From a virus, in the IMG/VR virus record IMGVR_UViG_3300023196_003495, positions 1 through 28,053 of that record: a DNA stretch of 28,053 bases; one strand, given 5' to 3'. Both the position numbers and the translations under genes were made by a program. The notes beneath the pieces are model-generated. The model was not told the DNA's origin. It made no database searches and saw nothing but the letters and a program-made list of their open reading frames with translations. Below are positions 15,418 through 23,331 of the stretch, in pieces; the first letter of the stretch is position 1, and each line of letters begins with the position of its first letter.

Positions 15418-16433
15418 ACGAGGATAAAAAAATGGAAGAAGCATATGAAAGATTTCAACGTTTAGGTAAAAACTACAAAGTATTTTTTACTTTTAGGGGA
15501 CAATATAAGTCTCTAGACTTTTTCTTTCCAACAGCAAAGAGACCGTCTAGACAAGATGTGAAAACACAACTCAATAAAATTTTCCCCGAATCTGTACTAA
15601 TCAACTATTTTGAAAGAGAAAGAGAAGAAGATAAACCAGTTGTTCATGTAGAAGGTGCTAAATCTTTTGGTAATTTCATTGCAGAAGTTTCTGCTGAAAC
15701 GAAATCTGATATTAAAAGGAGATTTGCTGATAGAAAATCAAATAAAGAATTTAGAGCTGGTGGTGGATATGCTGCAATGGACCAAAAAGGTCAAACTGCG
15801 GATGAAGTAAGAACTCAGGGGCAGCGTAATTTTGAACCTAGAAAGTTCCAAGCACCTAATGTTCATAACACTAAAACAAAAGATAAAATCACTTATGCTG
15901 GTAATCCTCCAATGACATTCAAAATAGGTGAGGACAAATCCGATGTAGAAGAGGGTCTTGTTACTGGTGCATTAGCAGGTGCTGCATTAATTGGTGGTGT
16001 TGCTTCTATCATGAGTAGAGCAAAGAAAGCTACAAGTAAAGAAAATCATAGTGATAAAGCTGTTGGTAAACCAACTCTTCAGGGTGTATCATCTGGATTC
16101 CGAAATAAAAATGCTGCATTAGAGAAAGCACGAAAGAAAGCACGGGGAGAATCTTTCGATCCTGAAGGTGAGACTATTGAAGAGAAGTCTGCTGCATGGA
16201 CTAGGAAGTCTGGTAAGAACAAAGAAGGTGGTCTCAATGAAAAAGGACGTAAGTCTTATGAAGCAGAGAATCCTGGTTCTGATCTAAAAGCACCTTCTAA
16301 GAAGAAAGGTAATAAGAGAAGAGCATCATTCTGTGCAAGAATGAAAGGTATGAAGTCTAAACTCACTTCTGCCAAAACTGCTAGAGACCCCGATAGCAGA
16401 ATCAATAAGTCCCTTAGAGCATGGAACTGTTAA
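15414..16433 (+). CDS. DUF6321-like protein, 339 aa, between terminase subunits
   Basis: The N-terminal part (residues 20-75, YKVFFTFRGQYKSLDFFFPT) looks like a small alpha/beta domain. A basic, probably disordered middle follows. Residues 181-200 (GLVTGALAGAALIGGVASIM) form a Gly/Ala-rich hydrophobic segment that could be a membrane or buried helix. The C-terminal 80 residues (GGLNEKGRKSYEAENPG, RRASFCARMKGMKSKL, DPDSRINKSLRAWNC) are the DUF6321 form, which also occurs as a stand-alone protein in phages. The C-terminus is strongly basic and may bind DNA. T4 has no gene here. An internal head protein or packaging accessory is inferred only from position and charge. Candidate gp21-type cleavage points are FIAE/V at 91 and VEE/G at 180. 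Confidence 0.8.
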   Translation: MNEDKKMEEAYERFQRLGKNYKVFFTFRGQYKSLDFFFPTAKRPSRQDVKTQLNKIFPESVLINYFEREREEDKPVVHVEGAKSFGNFIAEVSAETKSDIKRRFADRKSNKEFRAGGGYAAMDQKGQTADEVRTQGQRNFEPRKFQAPNVHNTKTKDKITYAGNPPMTFKIGEDKSDVEEGLVTGALAGAALIGGVASIMSRAKKATSKENHSDKAVGKPTLQGVSSGFRNKNAALEKARKKARGESFDPEGETIEEKSAAWTRKSGKNKEGGLNEKGRKSYEAENPGSDLKAPSKKKGNKRRASFCARMKGMKSKLTSAKTARDPDSRINKSLRAWNC

Positions 16434-16441
16434 ATTAAATT

Positions 16442-18088
16442 ATGTCTGATAATGTATACCTTGGTAATCCAAATCTAAAGAAAGCCAATACGAAAATAGA
16501 ATTTAGTGAAGATGATATTCGTGAATTTTTGAAGTGCAAAGAAGACCCCGTATATTTTGCTAAAAATTATATTCAAATTGTATCTCTAGATGAAGGTCTT
16601 GTACCATTTAAAATGTATAAGTTTCAAGAGAAACTTGTAAAAAACTTTCATAAGAATAGATTCAACATCTGTAAGATGCCACGTCAGACTGGTAAGTCTA
16701 CTACTGTGGTTTCGTATCTATTACATTATGCAGTCTTTAATGACAATGTTAATATTGCTATCCTAGCAAACAAAGCAGCTACTGCGAAAGATCTTCTTGG
16801 AAGATTGCAACTTGCATATGAAAATTTGCCCAAGTGGATGCAACAGGGTATTGTTTCTTGGAACAAACAATCATTAGAGTTGGAGAATGGATCTAAAATT
16901 ATCGCCGCATCTACATCTGCATCTGCTGTCCGTGGCGGGTCCTATAATATCATCTTTCTTGACGAGTTCGCTTTCATCCCAAATCATATTGCTGATGCGT
17001 TCTTTGCCTCTGTTTATCCTACTATCTCATCTGGTAAAAATACAAAAGTAATTATCGTCTCCACCCCACACGGTATGAATCATTTTTACCGTATGTGGCA
17101 TGATGCAGAAAGAAAGAAGAATGAATATATTCCAACTGCAGTTCATTGGTCTGAGGTTCCTGGAAGGAATTCCAGGTGGAAATCTCAAACTATCGCAAAC
17201 ACATCGGAATCCCAGTTTAAGGTTGAGTTTGAGTGTGAATTTCTAGGCTCTGTTGATACTCTTATTGATGTATCTAAACTAAGAAATTTAGTATATGATG
17301 ATCCAATAAAAAGAAATAAAGGATTAGATATATACGAAAATCCTATAAAGGATCATAATTATATGATGACGGTTGACGTTGCCAGAGGAATTGAGCATGA
17401 CTATTCAGCATTCATTGTTTTTGATATTACAGAGTTTCCATACAGAGTAGTAGCAAAATATAGAAACAATGAGATAAAACCAATGCTTTTCCCAAGCATT
17501 ATCAAACAAGTTGCTGATGGATATAATAATACCTGGGTATTAATTGAGGTTAATGATATTGGAGATCAGGTGGGATCTATTTTATATTTTGATCTTGAGT
17601 ATGAGAATATGCTCATGTGTGCTATGAGAGGTAGGGCTGGACAGGTTGTTGGTTCTGGATTTTCGGGGAAAAAATCTCAACTTGGTGTCAGGATGACATC
17701 CGCAGTTAAAAAATTAGGTTGCTCTAATTTGAAAACACTTATAGAAGATGATAAGTTAGTCACTAGTGATTATGAAATTATATCAGAACTTACGACTTTT
17801 GTGCAAAAGAGGCAATCATTTGAAGCTGAAGAAGGTTGTAATGACGACTTGGCAATGTGCCTGGTAATTTTTTCTTGGTTAGTTGCACAAGATTACTTTA
17901 AAGAAATGACGGATAATGATGTTCGTAAGAGAATATATGAAGAACAAAAAAATCAAATTGAGCAAGATATGGCCCCATTTGGATTTATTTCAGATGGACT
18001 TGATAGTGAAAGTTTTGTAGATGGTAATGGTGACAGATGGCATACAGATGAGTATGGTGATCAATCGTACATGTGGGAATATAGATAA
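16442..18088 (+). CDS. 17: Terminase large subunit gp17 (packaging ATPase/nuclease)
   Basis: gp17 is the motor that cuts concatemeric DNA and pumps it through the portal. ATPase motifs are visible: Walker A MPRQTGKSTT (residues 79-88), Walker B IIFLDEFAFIP with D174 and E175, and the coupling motif STPHG (207-211). The C-terminal RNase-H-like nuclease shows the expected acidic residues: D312 in MMTVDVARGIEHD, E369 in WVLIEVNDIG and D468/D469 in CNDDLAMC. At 548 residues it is shorter than T4 gp17 (610) but has both domains complete, with no intein or intron. It starts 8 nt after the preceding gene and overlaps the next gene by TAATG. Confidence 0.98.
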   Translation: MSDNVYLGNPNLKKANTKIEFSEDDIREFLKCKEDPVYFAKNYIQIVSLDEGLVPFKMYKFQEKLVKNFHKNRFNICKMPRQTGKSTTVVSYLLHYAVFNDNVNIAILANKAATAKDLLGRLQLAYENLPKWMQQGIVSWNKQSLELENGSKIIAASTSASAVRGGSYNIIFLDEFAFIPNHIADAFFASVYPTISSGKNTKVIIVSTPHGMNHFYRMWHDAERKKNEYIPTAVHWSEVPGRNSRWKSQTIANTSESQFKVEFECEFLGSVDTLIDVSKLRNLVYDDPIKRNKGLDIYENPIKDHNYMMTVDVARGIEHDYSAFIVFDITEFPYRVVAKYRNNEIKPMLFPSIIKQVADGYNNTWVLIEVNDIGDQVGSILYFDLEYENMLMCAMRGRAGQVVGSGFSGKKSQLGVRMTSAVKKLGCSNLKTLIEDDKLVTSDYEIISELTTFVQKRQSFEAEEGCNDDLAMCLVIFSWLVAQDYFKEMTDNDVRKRIYEEQKNQIEQDMAPFGFISDGLDSESFVDGNGDRWHTDEYGDQSYMWEYR

Positions 18089-18315
18089 TGGACTTTGATG
18101 AGCAGGTATCTTTAGAGCACCTACTTTTTAAAGAGAGAAAATGTAGAATATGTGGAAAAACCAAAGATCTTATTGATGGGTTTTATTTGACAAGAAGAGA
18201 TAGAGGGGAAATTCCTTCATCATATTCATATGAATGTAAAGATTGTACAATAGGAAGAATAACGAAATCAAGACGTAAAACTACTAGTAACCACTGGAAA
18301 TATCCAGATTGGTAG
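18088..18315 (+). CDS. Small zinc-ribbon-like protein, 75 aa
   Basis: Two CxxC knuckles are present: C19-R-I-C22 (KCRICGKTK) and C50-K-D-C53 (ECKDCTIG). They are separated by 27 residues that include an aromatic GFYLTRRDRG turn. This is the layout of a treble-clef or zinc-ribbon fold such as those found in phage HNH-related and endonuclease VII-like proteins. No HNH catalytic histidines are present, so nuclease activity is not supported. The C-terminus is basic (KSRRKTTSNHWKYPDW), compatible with nucleic acid binding. The ATG overlaps the gp17 stop, so it is coupled to the terminase and might serve packaging or late transcription; both are guesses. Confidence 0.75.
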   Translation: MDFDEQVSLEHLLFKERKCRICGKTKDLIDGFYLTRRDRGEIPSSYSYECKDCTIGRITKSRRKTTSNHWKYPDW

Positions 18316-18324
18316 TGTTCACTT

Positions 18325-18347
18325 AGTGTTTCCCCAGTCAAAACACT
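18325..18347 (+). other. Hairpin in the gp17-gp18 intergenic gap
   Basis: AGTGTTT (18325-18331) and AAACACT (18341-18347) form a perfect 7-bp stem with a 9-nt loop. A second AGTGTT at 18314-18319 offers an alternative pairing. No T-run follows, so a weak terminator or an RNA processing/stability element is possible. It lies just before the late promoter of gp18. Confidence 0.45.
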
Positions 18348-18353
18348 CTAAAC

Positions 18354-18361
18354 AATAAATA
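18354..18361 (+). promoter_or_regulatory. Late promoter box, AATAAATA, before gp18
   Basis: AATAAATA lies in the 82-nt gap upstream of gp18 and ends 36 nt before the ATG. It is the start of a new late unit for sheath and tube. The gap also holds a good Shine-Dalgarno (AGGAGAG) just before the ATG. Confidence 0.6.
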
Positions 18362-18397
18362 ACTTTAGATTAATTTTGTACCCCGTAGGAGAGAAAG

Positions 18398-20578
18398 ATG
18401 CCGCTCAATTTAGCATCTCCTGGTATTGTTGTAAGGGAGGTTGACCTCACTTTAGGTAGAGTTGACCCTACCTCCGATAAAGTGGCTGCTGTTGTAGCAC
18501 CATTTAGCCAGGGTCCAGTAGAAGTTCCAACATTGGTTGAGAATGAATCAGATCTACTGGCAAATTTTGGTAAGTCATACAGCACAGATAGGCATTATGA
18601 GCACTGGATGGTTGCATCATCTTTCCTATCTTACGGTGGTTCACTCCGCGTAGTTAGAGCTGACAACTCAGATCTTAAAAACGCATTCGTTGGACTTGGA
18701 ACCACAGCACCAAAAATTAAGAGTTTGGATCATTATAACCAACTAGGTTATGATGAAAATACCATTCAAAATGTTACCATAGCAGCAAGAAACCCAGGTA
18801 CTTGGGGCAACGGAATCAAAGTTGCAGTTATTGATGGATATGCCGATCAAGTAATTACTGGTATTTCCACCGCTGCAATTTCAGTTGGATTTGGTATTAC
18901 TCAAACTGTAGCTGATGGAACAGTAATCGCTGGAGCTGGATCCACTTCACTTCTAGATGGATATTTCAAAGGTGTTGTAACCTCTGTAGGATCCAGTGAG
19001 ATTACTGTCAAGTTTGTACAACATGTTTCTGCTGCTGGAGTAATCACGCAGAAAGATTATCAGGAAAACGGAATCTACAGATTTAGTGCAACTACAGCAT
19101 CTAATACTCAAATCATCAACAATAGTGGTGTTGGGGTTCAAACTGTAACAACAGGCCTCACTCCTACTGATTGGTTTGATTCTCAGGAAATCGTCCTAAC
19201 TGGTGATAATATCAATTGGAACTCACTCGCATCACGTCCTGGAACTTCTGCATATGCAGAAGGGAGAGATTCAAGATTTGATGAAGTTCACGTTGTTGTT
19301 ATCGATGACGATGGAGACATCACTGGAAATCCTGGATCAATTATGGAGAAGCATCTAAACCTTTCTAAGGCAACAGATGCAGCGTTTGCAAATGGATCCA
19401 TCTCTTATTGGAGAGAATATATCAAGTCAAGTTCTGGATATATCTTTGCTGGTGGAGAACCTACTGGATCTGTAGTTACCGACTTCAAGACTGGTGGTTC
19501 GGTAGGAAACGGATTTGTCAAGCAAAGTGATGTTGACTGGGACCAGGCTGCTAAAGGAATTGCATTTGCCGCAAATGGAAACAGTACTTATACCTTAGCA
19601 AATGGTACGGATTATGGTGGTAAAGGCAGTATTGATGAGACTGGTGCTTTAGCTGCGTCAATATCTAACCTAAGTGCTGCTTATGAGACTCTAGAAAATC
19701 CTGATGAATACGCCATTGACTTTATTCTACAAGGATCTGGAAACTATTCTAAAGAGGCTGCCCAGGCTGTCGCTCTAAAAGCAATTGATATTGCATCAAG
19801 AAGAAGGGATTCTATTGCATTCATCTCACCTTATAGAGGTGCAATCTTCACTGACAATGCTACTGAGTCAGTGGTAAGATCTGCAGAGACAATTACAGAT
19901 AATGTAATTGGTCACTTTTCTTCAATCACATCAAGTTCTTTCGCAGTCTTCGATAGTGGTTATAAGTACACTTATGATCGCTTCTCTGATAAGTTCCGAT
20001 ATGTTCCCCTAAATGGTGACGTTGCTGGTACTTGCGCTAGAACTGATATTAACGCATTCCCTTGGTTCTCTCCTGCTGGAACTGCAAGAGGTGCAATTCT
20101 AAATGCAATCAAGTTACCTTACAATCCATCTAAGTCACAGAGAGATCGTCTATATAGCAATAGAATCAACCCTGTAACCTTTATCCCTGGTTCTGGTATT
20201 ATTCTATACGGTGACAAGACTGGTCTTGCTAAGTCTTCTGCATTCGATAGAATCAATGTTCGTAGATTGTTCCTCTATCTAGAGAAAGCAATCTCCTCAG
20301 TTGCTAGAGATCAACTCTTTGAATTCAACGACGAGATCACTAGAAGCAACTTTGTAAATGCGGTTGAACCTTTCCTACGCGAAGTTCAGTCTAATCGTGG
20401 CGTTGAAGAGTTTGTAGTTCGTTGTGATGAGACCAATAACACAGCTGCTGTTATTGATCGTAATGAGTTTGTTGCTGATATCTTCGTCAAACCTGCTCGC
20501 TCTATTAACTTTGTCGGTCTCACCTTTGTCGCTACCCGCACGGGTGTTTCCTTTGAAGAAATCATCGGAAACGTTTAA
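18398..20578 (+). CDS. 18: Tail sheath protein gp18
   Basis: gp18 forms the contractile sheath around the tail tube. The N-terminus LASPGIVVREVDLT and the early block YSTDRHYEHWMVASSFLSYG then GSLRVVRADN are characteristic. The C-terminal core domain contains INPVTFIPGSGIILYGDKT followed by FDRINVRRLFLYLEKAI, which matches the conserved sheath domain used in sheath-sheath contacts. At 726 residues it exceeds T4 (659). Residues about 145-270 look like an additional Gly/Thr/Val-rich surface domain. The ATG at 18398 has a clear AGGAGAG ribosome binding site. The 3' half uses more C-ending and CGN-type codons than the preceding appendage genes, fitting high expression. Confidence 0.97.
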   Translation: MPLNLASPGIVVREVDLTLGRVDPTSDKVAAVVAPFSQGPVEVPTLVENESDLLANFGKSYSTDRHYEHWMVASSFLSYGGSLRVVRADNSDLKNAFVGLGTTAPKIKSLDHYNQLGYDENTIQNVTIAARNPGTWGNGIKVAVIDGYADQVITGISTAAISVGFGITQTVADGTVIAGAGSTSLLDGYFKGVVTSVGSSEITVKFVQHVSAAGVITQKDYQENGIYRFSATTASNTQIINNSGVGVQTVTTGLTPTDWFDSQEIVLTGDNINWNSLASRPGTSAYAEGRDSRFDEVHVVVIDDDGDITGNPGSIMEKHLNLSKATDAAFANGSISYWREYIKSSSGYIFAGGEPTGSVVTDFKTGGSVGNGFVKQSDVDWDQAAKGIAFAANGNSTYTLANGTDYGGKGSIDETGALAASISNLSAAYETLENPDEYAIDFILQGSGNYSKEAAQAVALKAIDIASRRRDSIAFISPYRGAIFTDNATESVVRSAETITDNVIGHFSSITSSSFAVFDSGYKYTYDRFSDKFRYVPLNGDVAGTCARTDINAFPWFSPAGTARGAILNAIKLPYNPSKSQRDRLYSNRINPVTFIPGSGIILYGDKTGLAKSSAFDRINVRRLFLYLEKAISSVARDQLFEFNDEITRSNFVNAVEPFLREVQSNRGVEEFVVRCDETNNTAAVIDRNEFVADIFVKPARSINFVGLTFVATRTGVSFEEIIGNV

Positions 20579-20597
20579 TTTAGGAGTCTAACCCAAA

Positions 20598-21173
20598 ATG
20601 GCATCAACAAATCAAGTAAATTCTCCCGCTTTAAGGACTATATCAGACTTCAAAAATAAACTTGCGGGAGGTGGCGCAAGACCTAATCTATTTGAAGTCG
20701 TCCTTGCATTCCCAACTTCATCACCAGCGTCTTCTACGACTCTAGAAAAAGCAAGATTTATGGTAAAGGCAGCTGCGCTGCCAGCATCAAACATTGCACC
20801 AATTGATATTGCTTTCCGTGGTCGTCTTCTAAAGATTGCAGGTGACAGAACGTTTGACACCTGGACAATCACAGTTATAAATGACACTGACTTTGCACTA
20901 AGAGGTGCCTTTGAGCAGTGGATGAATAGTATGAACAACGTTGCAAATGCAACTGGTGCAACTAATCCTGCTGACTATCAAGCTGAGGCATATGTCTATC
21001 AATTGAATAGGGAAGGTGAAGTTCTAAGAAAGTATCGTTTCTTCGATGTTTTCCCAACTAACATTTCTCAGATTGATCTTTCTTACGATTCTTCCGATAC
21101 TTTGGAAGAGTTTACTGTTGAACTACAAGTTCAATATTGGGAAGCTCAAGGAAATGGTGGTGACGTTGTGTGA
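20598..21173 (+). CDS. 19: Tail tube protein gp19
   Basis: gp19 polymerises into the inner tail tube through which DNA passes. The diagnostic block is FRGRLLKIAGDRTFDTWTIT followed by NDTDFALRGAFEQWMNSMNN (T4 has YRGRKFPIAGDR and NDNGMALRNSFERW). The end DVFPTNISQIDLSYDS then EFTVELQVQYWE is the conserved C-terminal strand pair. It has 191 residues against 163 in T4. It lies 19 nt after gp18 with a TAGGAG ribosome binding site, so it shares the gp18 transcript. Its stop codon overlaps a late promoter box for gp20. Confidence 0.97.
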   Translation: MASTNQVNSPALRTISDFKNKLAGGGARPNLFEVVLAFPTSSPASSTTLEKARFMVKAAALPASNIAPIDIAFRGRLLKIAGDRTFDTWTITVINDTDFALRGAFEQWMNSMNNVANATGATNPADYQAEAYVYQLNREGEVLRKYRFFDVFPTNISQIDLSYDSSDTLEEFTVELQVQYWEAQGNGGDVV

Positions 21174-21179
21174 TAAATA
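21172..21179 (+). promoter_or_regulatory. Late promoter box, GATAAATA, before gp20
   Basis: GATAAATA overlaps the gp19 TGA and ends 27 nt before the gp20 ATG. It matches seven of eight bases of the T4-type box and starts the head gene unit. Confidence 0.6.
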
Positions 21180-21206
21180 AAGTTACTACAGTAGTTTCTT
21201 TATAAC

Positions 21207-22844
21207 ATGGCGAGACTTTTTGGATTCTCTATTGATGATAACGAAAAAAAATCTAAAGGTATAGTATCCCCCGTTCCTCAAAATAATGAGGACGGGGTTG
21301 ATCATTATATTGCTAGTAATTTTTATGGGCAATATTTAGATTTAGAAGGTGTATATAAATCAGAGTTTGAATTAGTAAAAAGATATCGTGAAATGGCACT
21401 CCATCCAGAGGCGGATGGTGCTATTGAAGATGTCGTAAATGAAGCAATTGTTAGTGATTTAAATGACACCCCCGTTACTATCAATCTTGATAATTTGCCA
21501 GCTAGTCCTGGAATTAAAACGAGGATTAGGGAAGAATTTAAAAACATCAAAGATCTTTTAAACTTTGATGCAAAATCACATGAAATTTTTAGAAATTGGT
21601 ATGTTGATGGAAGACTTTATTATCATAAAGTCATTGACGTTAAAAATCCTCATGAGGGGATTAAGGAACTAAGATATATCGATCCCCTCAAAATGCGTTT
21701 TGTCAGGGAAGAAAAAAAGAAAGATAAAGCAGCTCAGGTTCTAGAATTAAACAGTAGGGCACAAGAGAGAGCAGTCTTCCCTGAGATTGAAGAATATTTT
21801 ATGTATATTCCCAAACCAACTTATGCTGGTGGTGGAAGTCACAAATATTCTGGATCTAAAGGAGTTAAGTTTTCAAAAGATTCTATTACATATTGTACTT
21901 CTGGTCTTGTAGATAGAAATAAAGGTGTAGTTCTATCATATCTACACAAAGCAATTAAGTCTCTCAATCAACTTAGAATGATTGAAGATTCCCTCGTAAT
22001 CTATAGATTATCAAGAGCTCCTGAGCGTCGTATTTTTTATATTGATGTTGGCAATCTTCCTAAAATAAAAGCGGAACAATATCTTCGCGATGTGATGAAT
22101 CGCTATCGTAATAAACTTGTTTATGATGCATCTACTGGCGAAGTTAGAGACGATCGTAAGCATATGAGTATGCTTGAAGATTTCTGGCTTCCTAGACGTG
22201 AAGGCGGCCGCGGTACAGAAATTACAACACTTCCTGGTGGACAAAACCTTGGAGAACTCAGTGATGTTGCATATTTTCAGAAAAAACTATACAGATCACT
22301 ATCTGTTCCAGAGTCTAGAATTGCTGCTGAAGGTGGTTTCAATCTAGGTCGCTCCAGTGAAATTCTTAGAGATGAACTTAAGTTTTCAAAGTTTGTTGGT
22401 CGTTTAAGAAAGCGTTTTGGTAACATGTTTATTGACATGTTGAAAACTCAATGTCTCCTAAAAAATATTTGCACACCAGAAGACTGGACAAAACTTGCAG
22501 AGCATATTCAGTTTGATTATATCTACGATAATCATTTTGCAGAACTAAAAGAAAAAGAATTGTTGGAGGGCAGACTTGCTATATGCGCTCAAGCAGAACC
22601 TTATCTTGGCAAATATTATTCTGTCGAATATTTACGTAGAAAGGTACTTCGTCAAACCGATGAAGAAATTATTGATATTGATAGTCAAATTGACGATGAA
22701 ATCAATAAAGGCATTCTTCCAGATCCAAATGCACCAATTGATCCAGCATCTGGAATTCCATTAGATTCTCCAAAAAATATAGCATCAGCTGCTATACAAG
22801 ATCCAGAAATTGATGGGTCTGCCACGGAAGCACCAGAAAAGTAA
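21207..22844 (+). CDS. 20: Portal protein gp20
   Basis: gp20 forms the dodecameric portal at the special head vertex. It nucleates prohead assembly and docks the gp17 motor. The typical segment KSEFELVKRYREMALHPEAD followed by GAIEDVVNEAIVSD is present near residues 50-85. The conserved core LEDFWLPRREGGRGTEITTL with PGGQNLGELSDVAYFQKKLY follows near 320-360, and SVPESRIAAEGGFNLGRSSE near 370. Length is 545 residues (T4 524). The acidic, Pro-rich C-terminal tail (IDIDSQIDDEINKGILPDPN) is probably flexible. The leader lacks an evident Shine-Dalgarno. A strong GC-rich hairpin lies within the first 30 codons. Confidence 0.98.
   Translation: MARLFGFSIDDNEKKSKGIVSPVPQNNEDGVDHYIASNFYGQYLDLEGVYKSEFELVKRYREMALHPEADGAIEDVVNEAIVSDLNDTPVTINLDNLPASPGIKTRIREEFKNIKDLLNFDAKSHEIFRNWYVDGRLYYHKVIDVKNPHEGIKELRYIDPLKMRFVREEKKKDKAAQVLELNSRAQERAVFPEIEEYFMYIPKPTYAGGGSHKYSGSKGVKFSKDSITYCTSGLVDRNKGVVLSYLHKAIKSLNQLRMIEDSLVIYRLSRAPERRIFYIDVGNLPKIKAEQYLRDVMNRYRNKLVYDASTGEVRDDRKHMSMLEDFWLPRREGGRGTEITTLPGGQNLGELSDVAYFQKKLYRSLSVPESRIAAEGGFNLGRSSEILRDELKFSKFVGRLRKRFGNMFIDMLKTQCLLKNICTPEDWTKLAEHIQFDYIYDNHFAELKEKELLEGRLAICAQAEPYLGKYYSVEYLRRKVLRQTDEEIIDIDSQIDDEINKGILPDPNAPIDPASGIPLDSPKNIASAAIQDPEIDGSATEAPEK
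21269..21297 (+). other. Strong bulged hairpin inside the 5' end of gp20
   Basis: CCCCG (21269-21273) pairs with CGGGG (21293-21297), and TCCTCA (21275-21280) with TGAGGA (21287-21292). T21274 is bulged and the loop is AAATAA. Eleven base pairs is unusually stable for this AT-rich sequence. It begins 63 nt after the first base of the gp20 start codon and has no T-run. Confidence 0.55.
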
Positions 22845-22847
22845 AGT

Positions 22848-22855
22848 AATAAATA
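22848..22855 (+). promoter_or_regulatory. Late promoter box, AATAAATA, before the core-protein gene
   Basis: AATAAATA lies 4 nt after the gp20 stop and ends 28 nt before the ATG at 22884. The leader resembles that of gp20, both ending in AACATGG. Confidence 0.6.
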
Positions 22856-22883
22856 GTTTCTAGTTAGTCGTTTACAATTTAAC

Positions 22884-23060
22884 ATGGAAGATATTATTGA
22901 CTTGATTTTTAATGACTCTGGTAGTTCACAAGTAAGTGATGCTATCAAAGATGCTCTTTACGGCAAATCTGCAGAAAAAATTGACACCCTTCGTCCAGTG
23001 GCTGCAGCATCACTATTTGGTAATGAAACTGCACCCATTGAAGATTCTGGAGAAGAATAA
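22884..23060 (+). CDS. 67: Small prohead core protein, gp67-like, 58 aa
   Basis: This short gene encodes a 58-residue acidic protein, MEDIIDLIFN to IEDSGEE. It lies between portal and prohead protease, where T4 has gene 67. The central pattern (SDAIKDALYGKSAEKIDTLR then PVAAASLFG) is comparable with T4 gp67 (LVAARKLFAEAMAARTIDLI, then IARNFLIEG). T4 gp67 is an internal core protein that is cut to small peptides by gp21. The long acidic tail of T4 gp67 (80 aa) is reduced here to a few residues. The start follows a late promoter box by 28 nt and the stop overlaps the next ATG (TAATG). Family identity is moderately supported; position is the stronger argument. Confidence 0.75.
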   Translation: MEDIIDLIFNDSGSSQVSDAIKDALYGKSAEKIDTLRPVAAASLFGNETAPIEDSGEE

Positions 23061-23326
23061 TGGCGAGATCACTTGTCCTTGGACCACAGGAAAATTGCCC
23101 CACTAGTGTTGGAGCTGCTTCTAGTATTGAATCTGCTACCGTGGTACGTTTATATAACAGTAATGCAGGTGCCCAGTTAATTACCATTCTTGATGAAAAT
23201 TATCAAGGCATTGGTTCTATGACTATGCCAACTGGAACTGTAGAATATGTTGAGAAAAAGCATAAAGATATGATCTTAGCTGGATCTGCTGATGTAAAAG
23301 TAACCAAAGTAGGATTTACCGCGTAA
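23060..23326 (+). CDS. Small beta-rich protein in the gp68 position, 88 aa
   Basis: The ATG overlaps the stop of the gp67-like gene and the stop is 5 nt before gp21. The sequence (ESATVVRLYNSNAGAQLITI, GSMTMPTGTVEYVEKKHKDM, then VKVTKVGFTA) reads as a small compact beta domain rather than the helical, acidic form expected of a T4 gp68 core protein (141 aa). I therefore do not name it gp68. It may be a minor virion or head-decoration protein. The P-T-G-T-V-E-Y-V-E-K motif is reminiscent of small capsid-associated folds, but I cannot confirm that from sequence alone. Confidence 0.75.
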   Translation: MARSLVLGPQENCPTSVGAASSIESATVVRLYNSNAGAQLITILDENYQGIGSMTMPTGTVEYVEKKHKDMILAGSADVKVTKVGFTA

Positions 23327-23331
23327 AAAAA

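Noticed and set aside
20534-20549. ACCCG/CGGGT hairpin near the end of gp18 as terminator
   Set aside because: The loop would be 2-4 nt, the T-run is only three bases, and it lies within conserved coding sequence upstream of gp19, which needs read-through.
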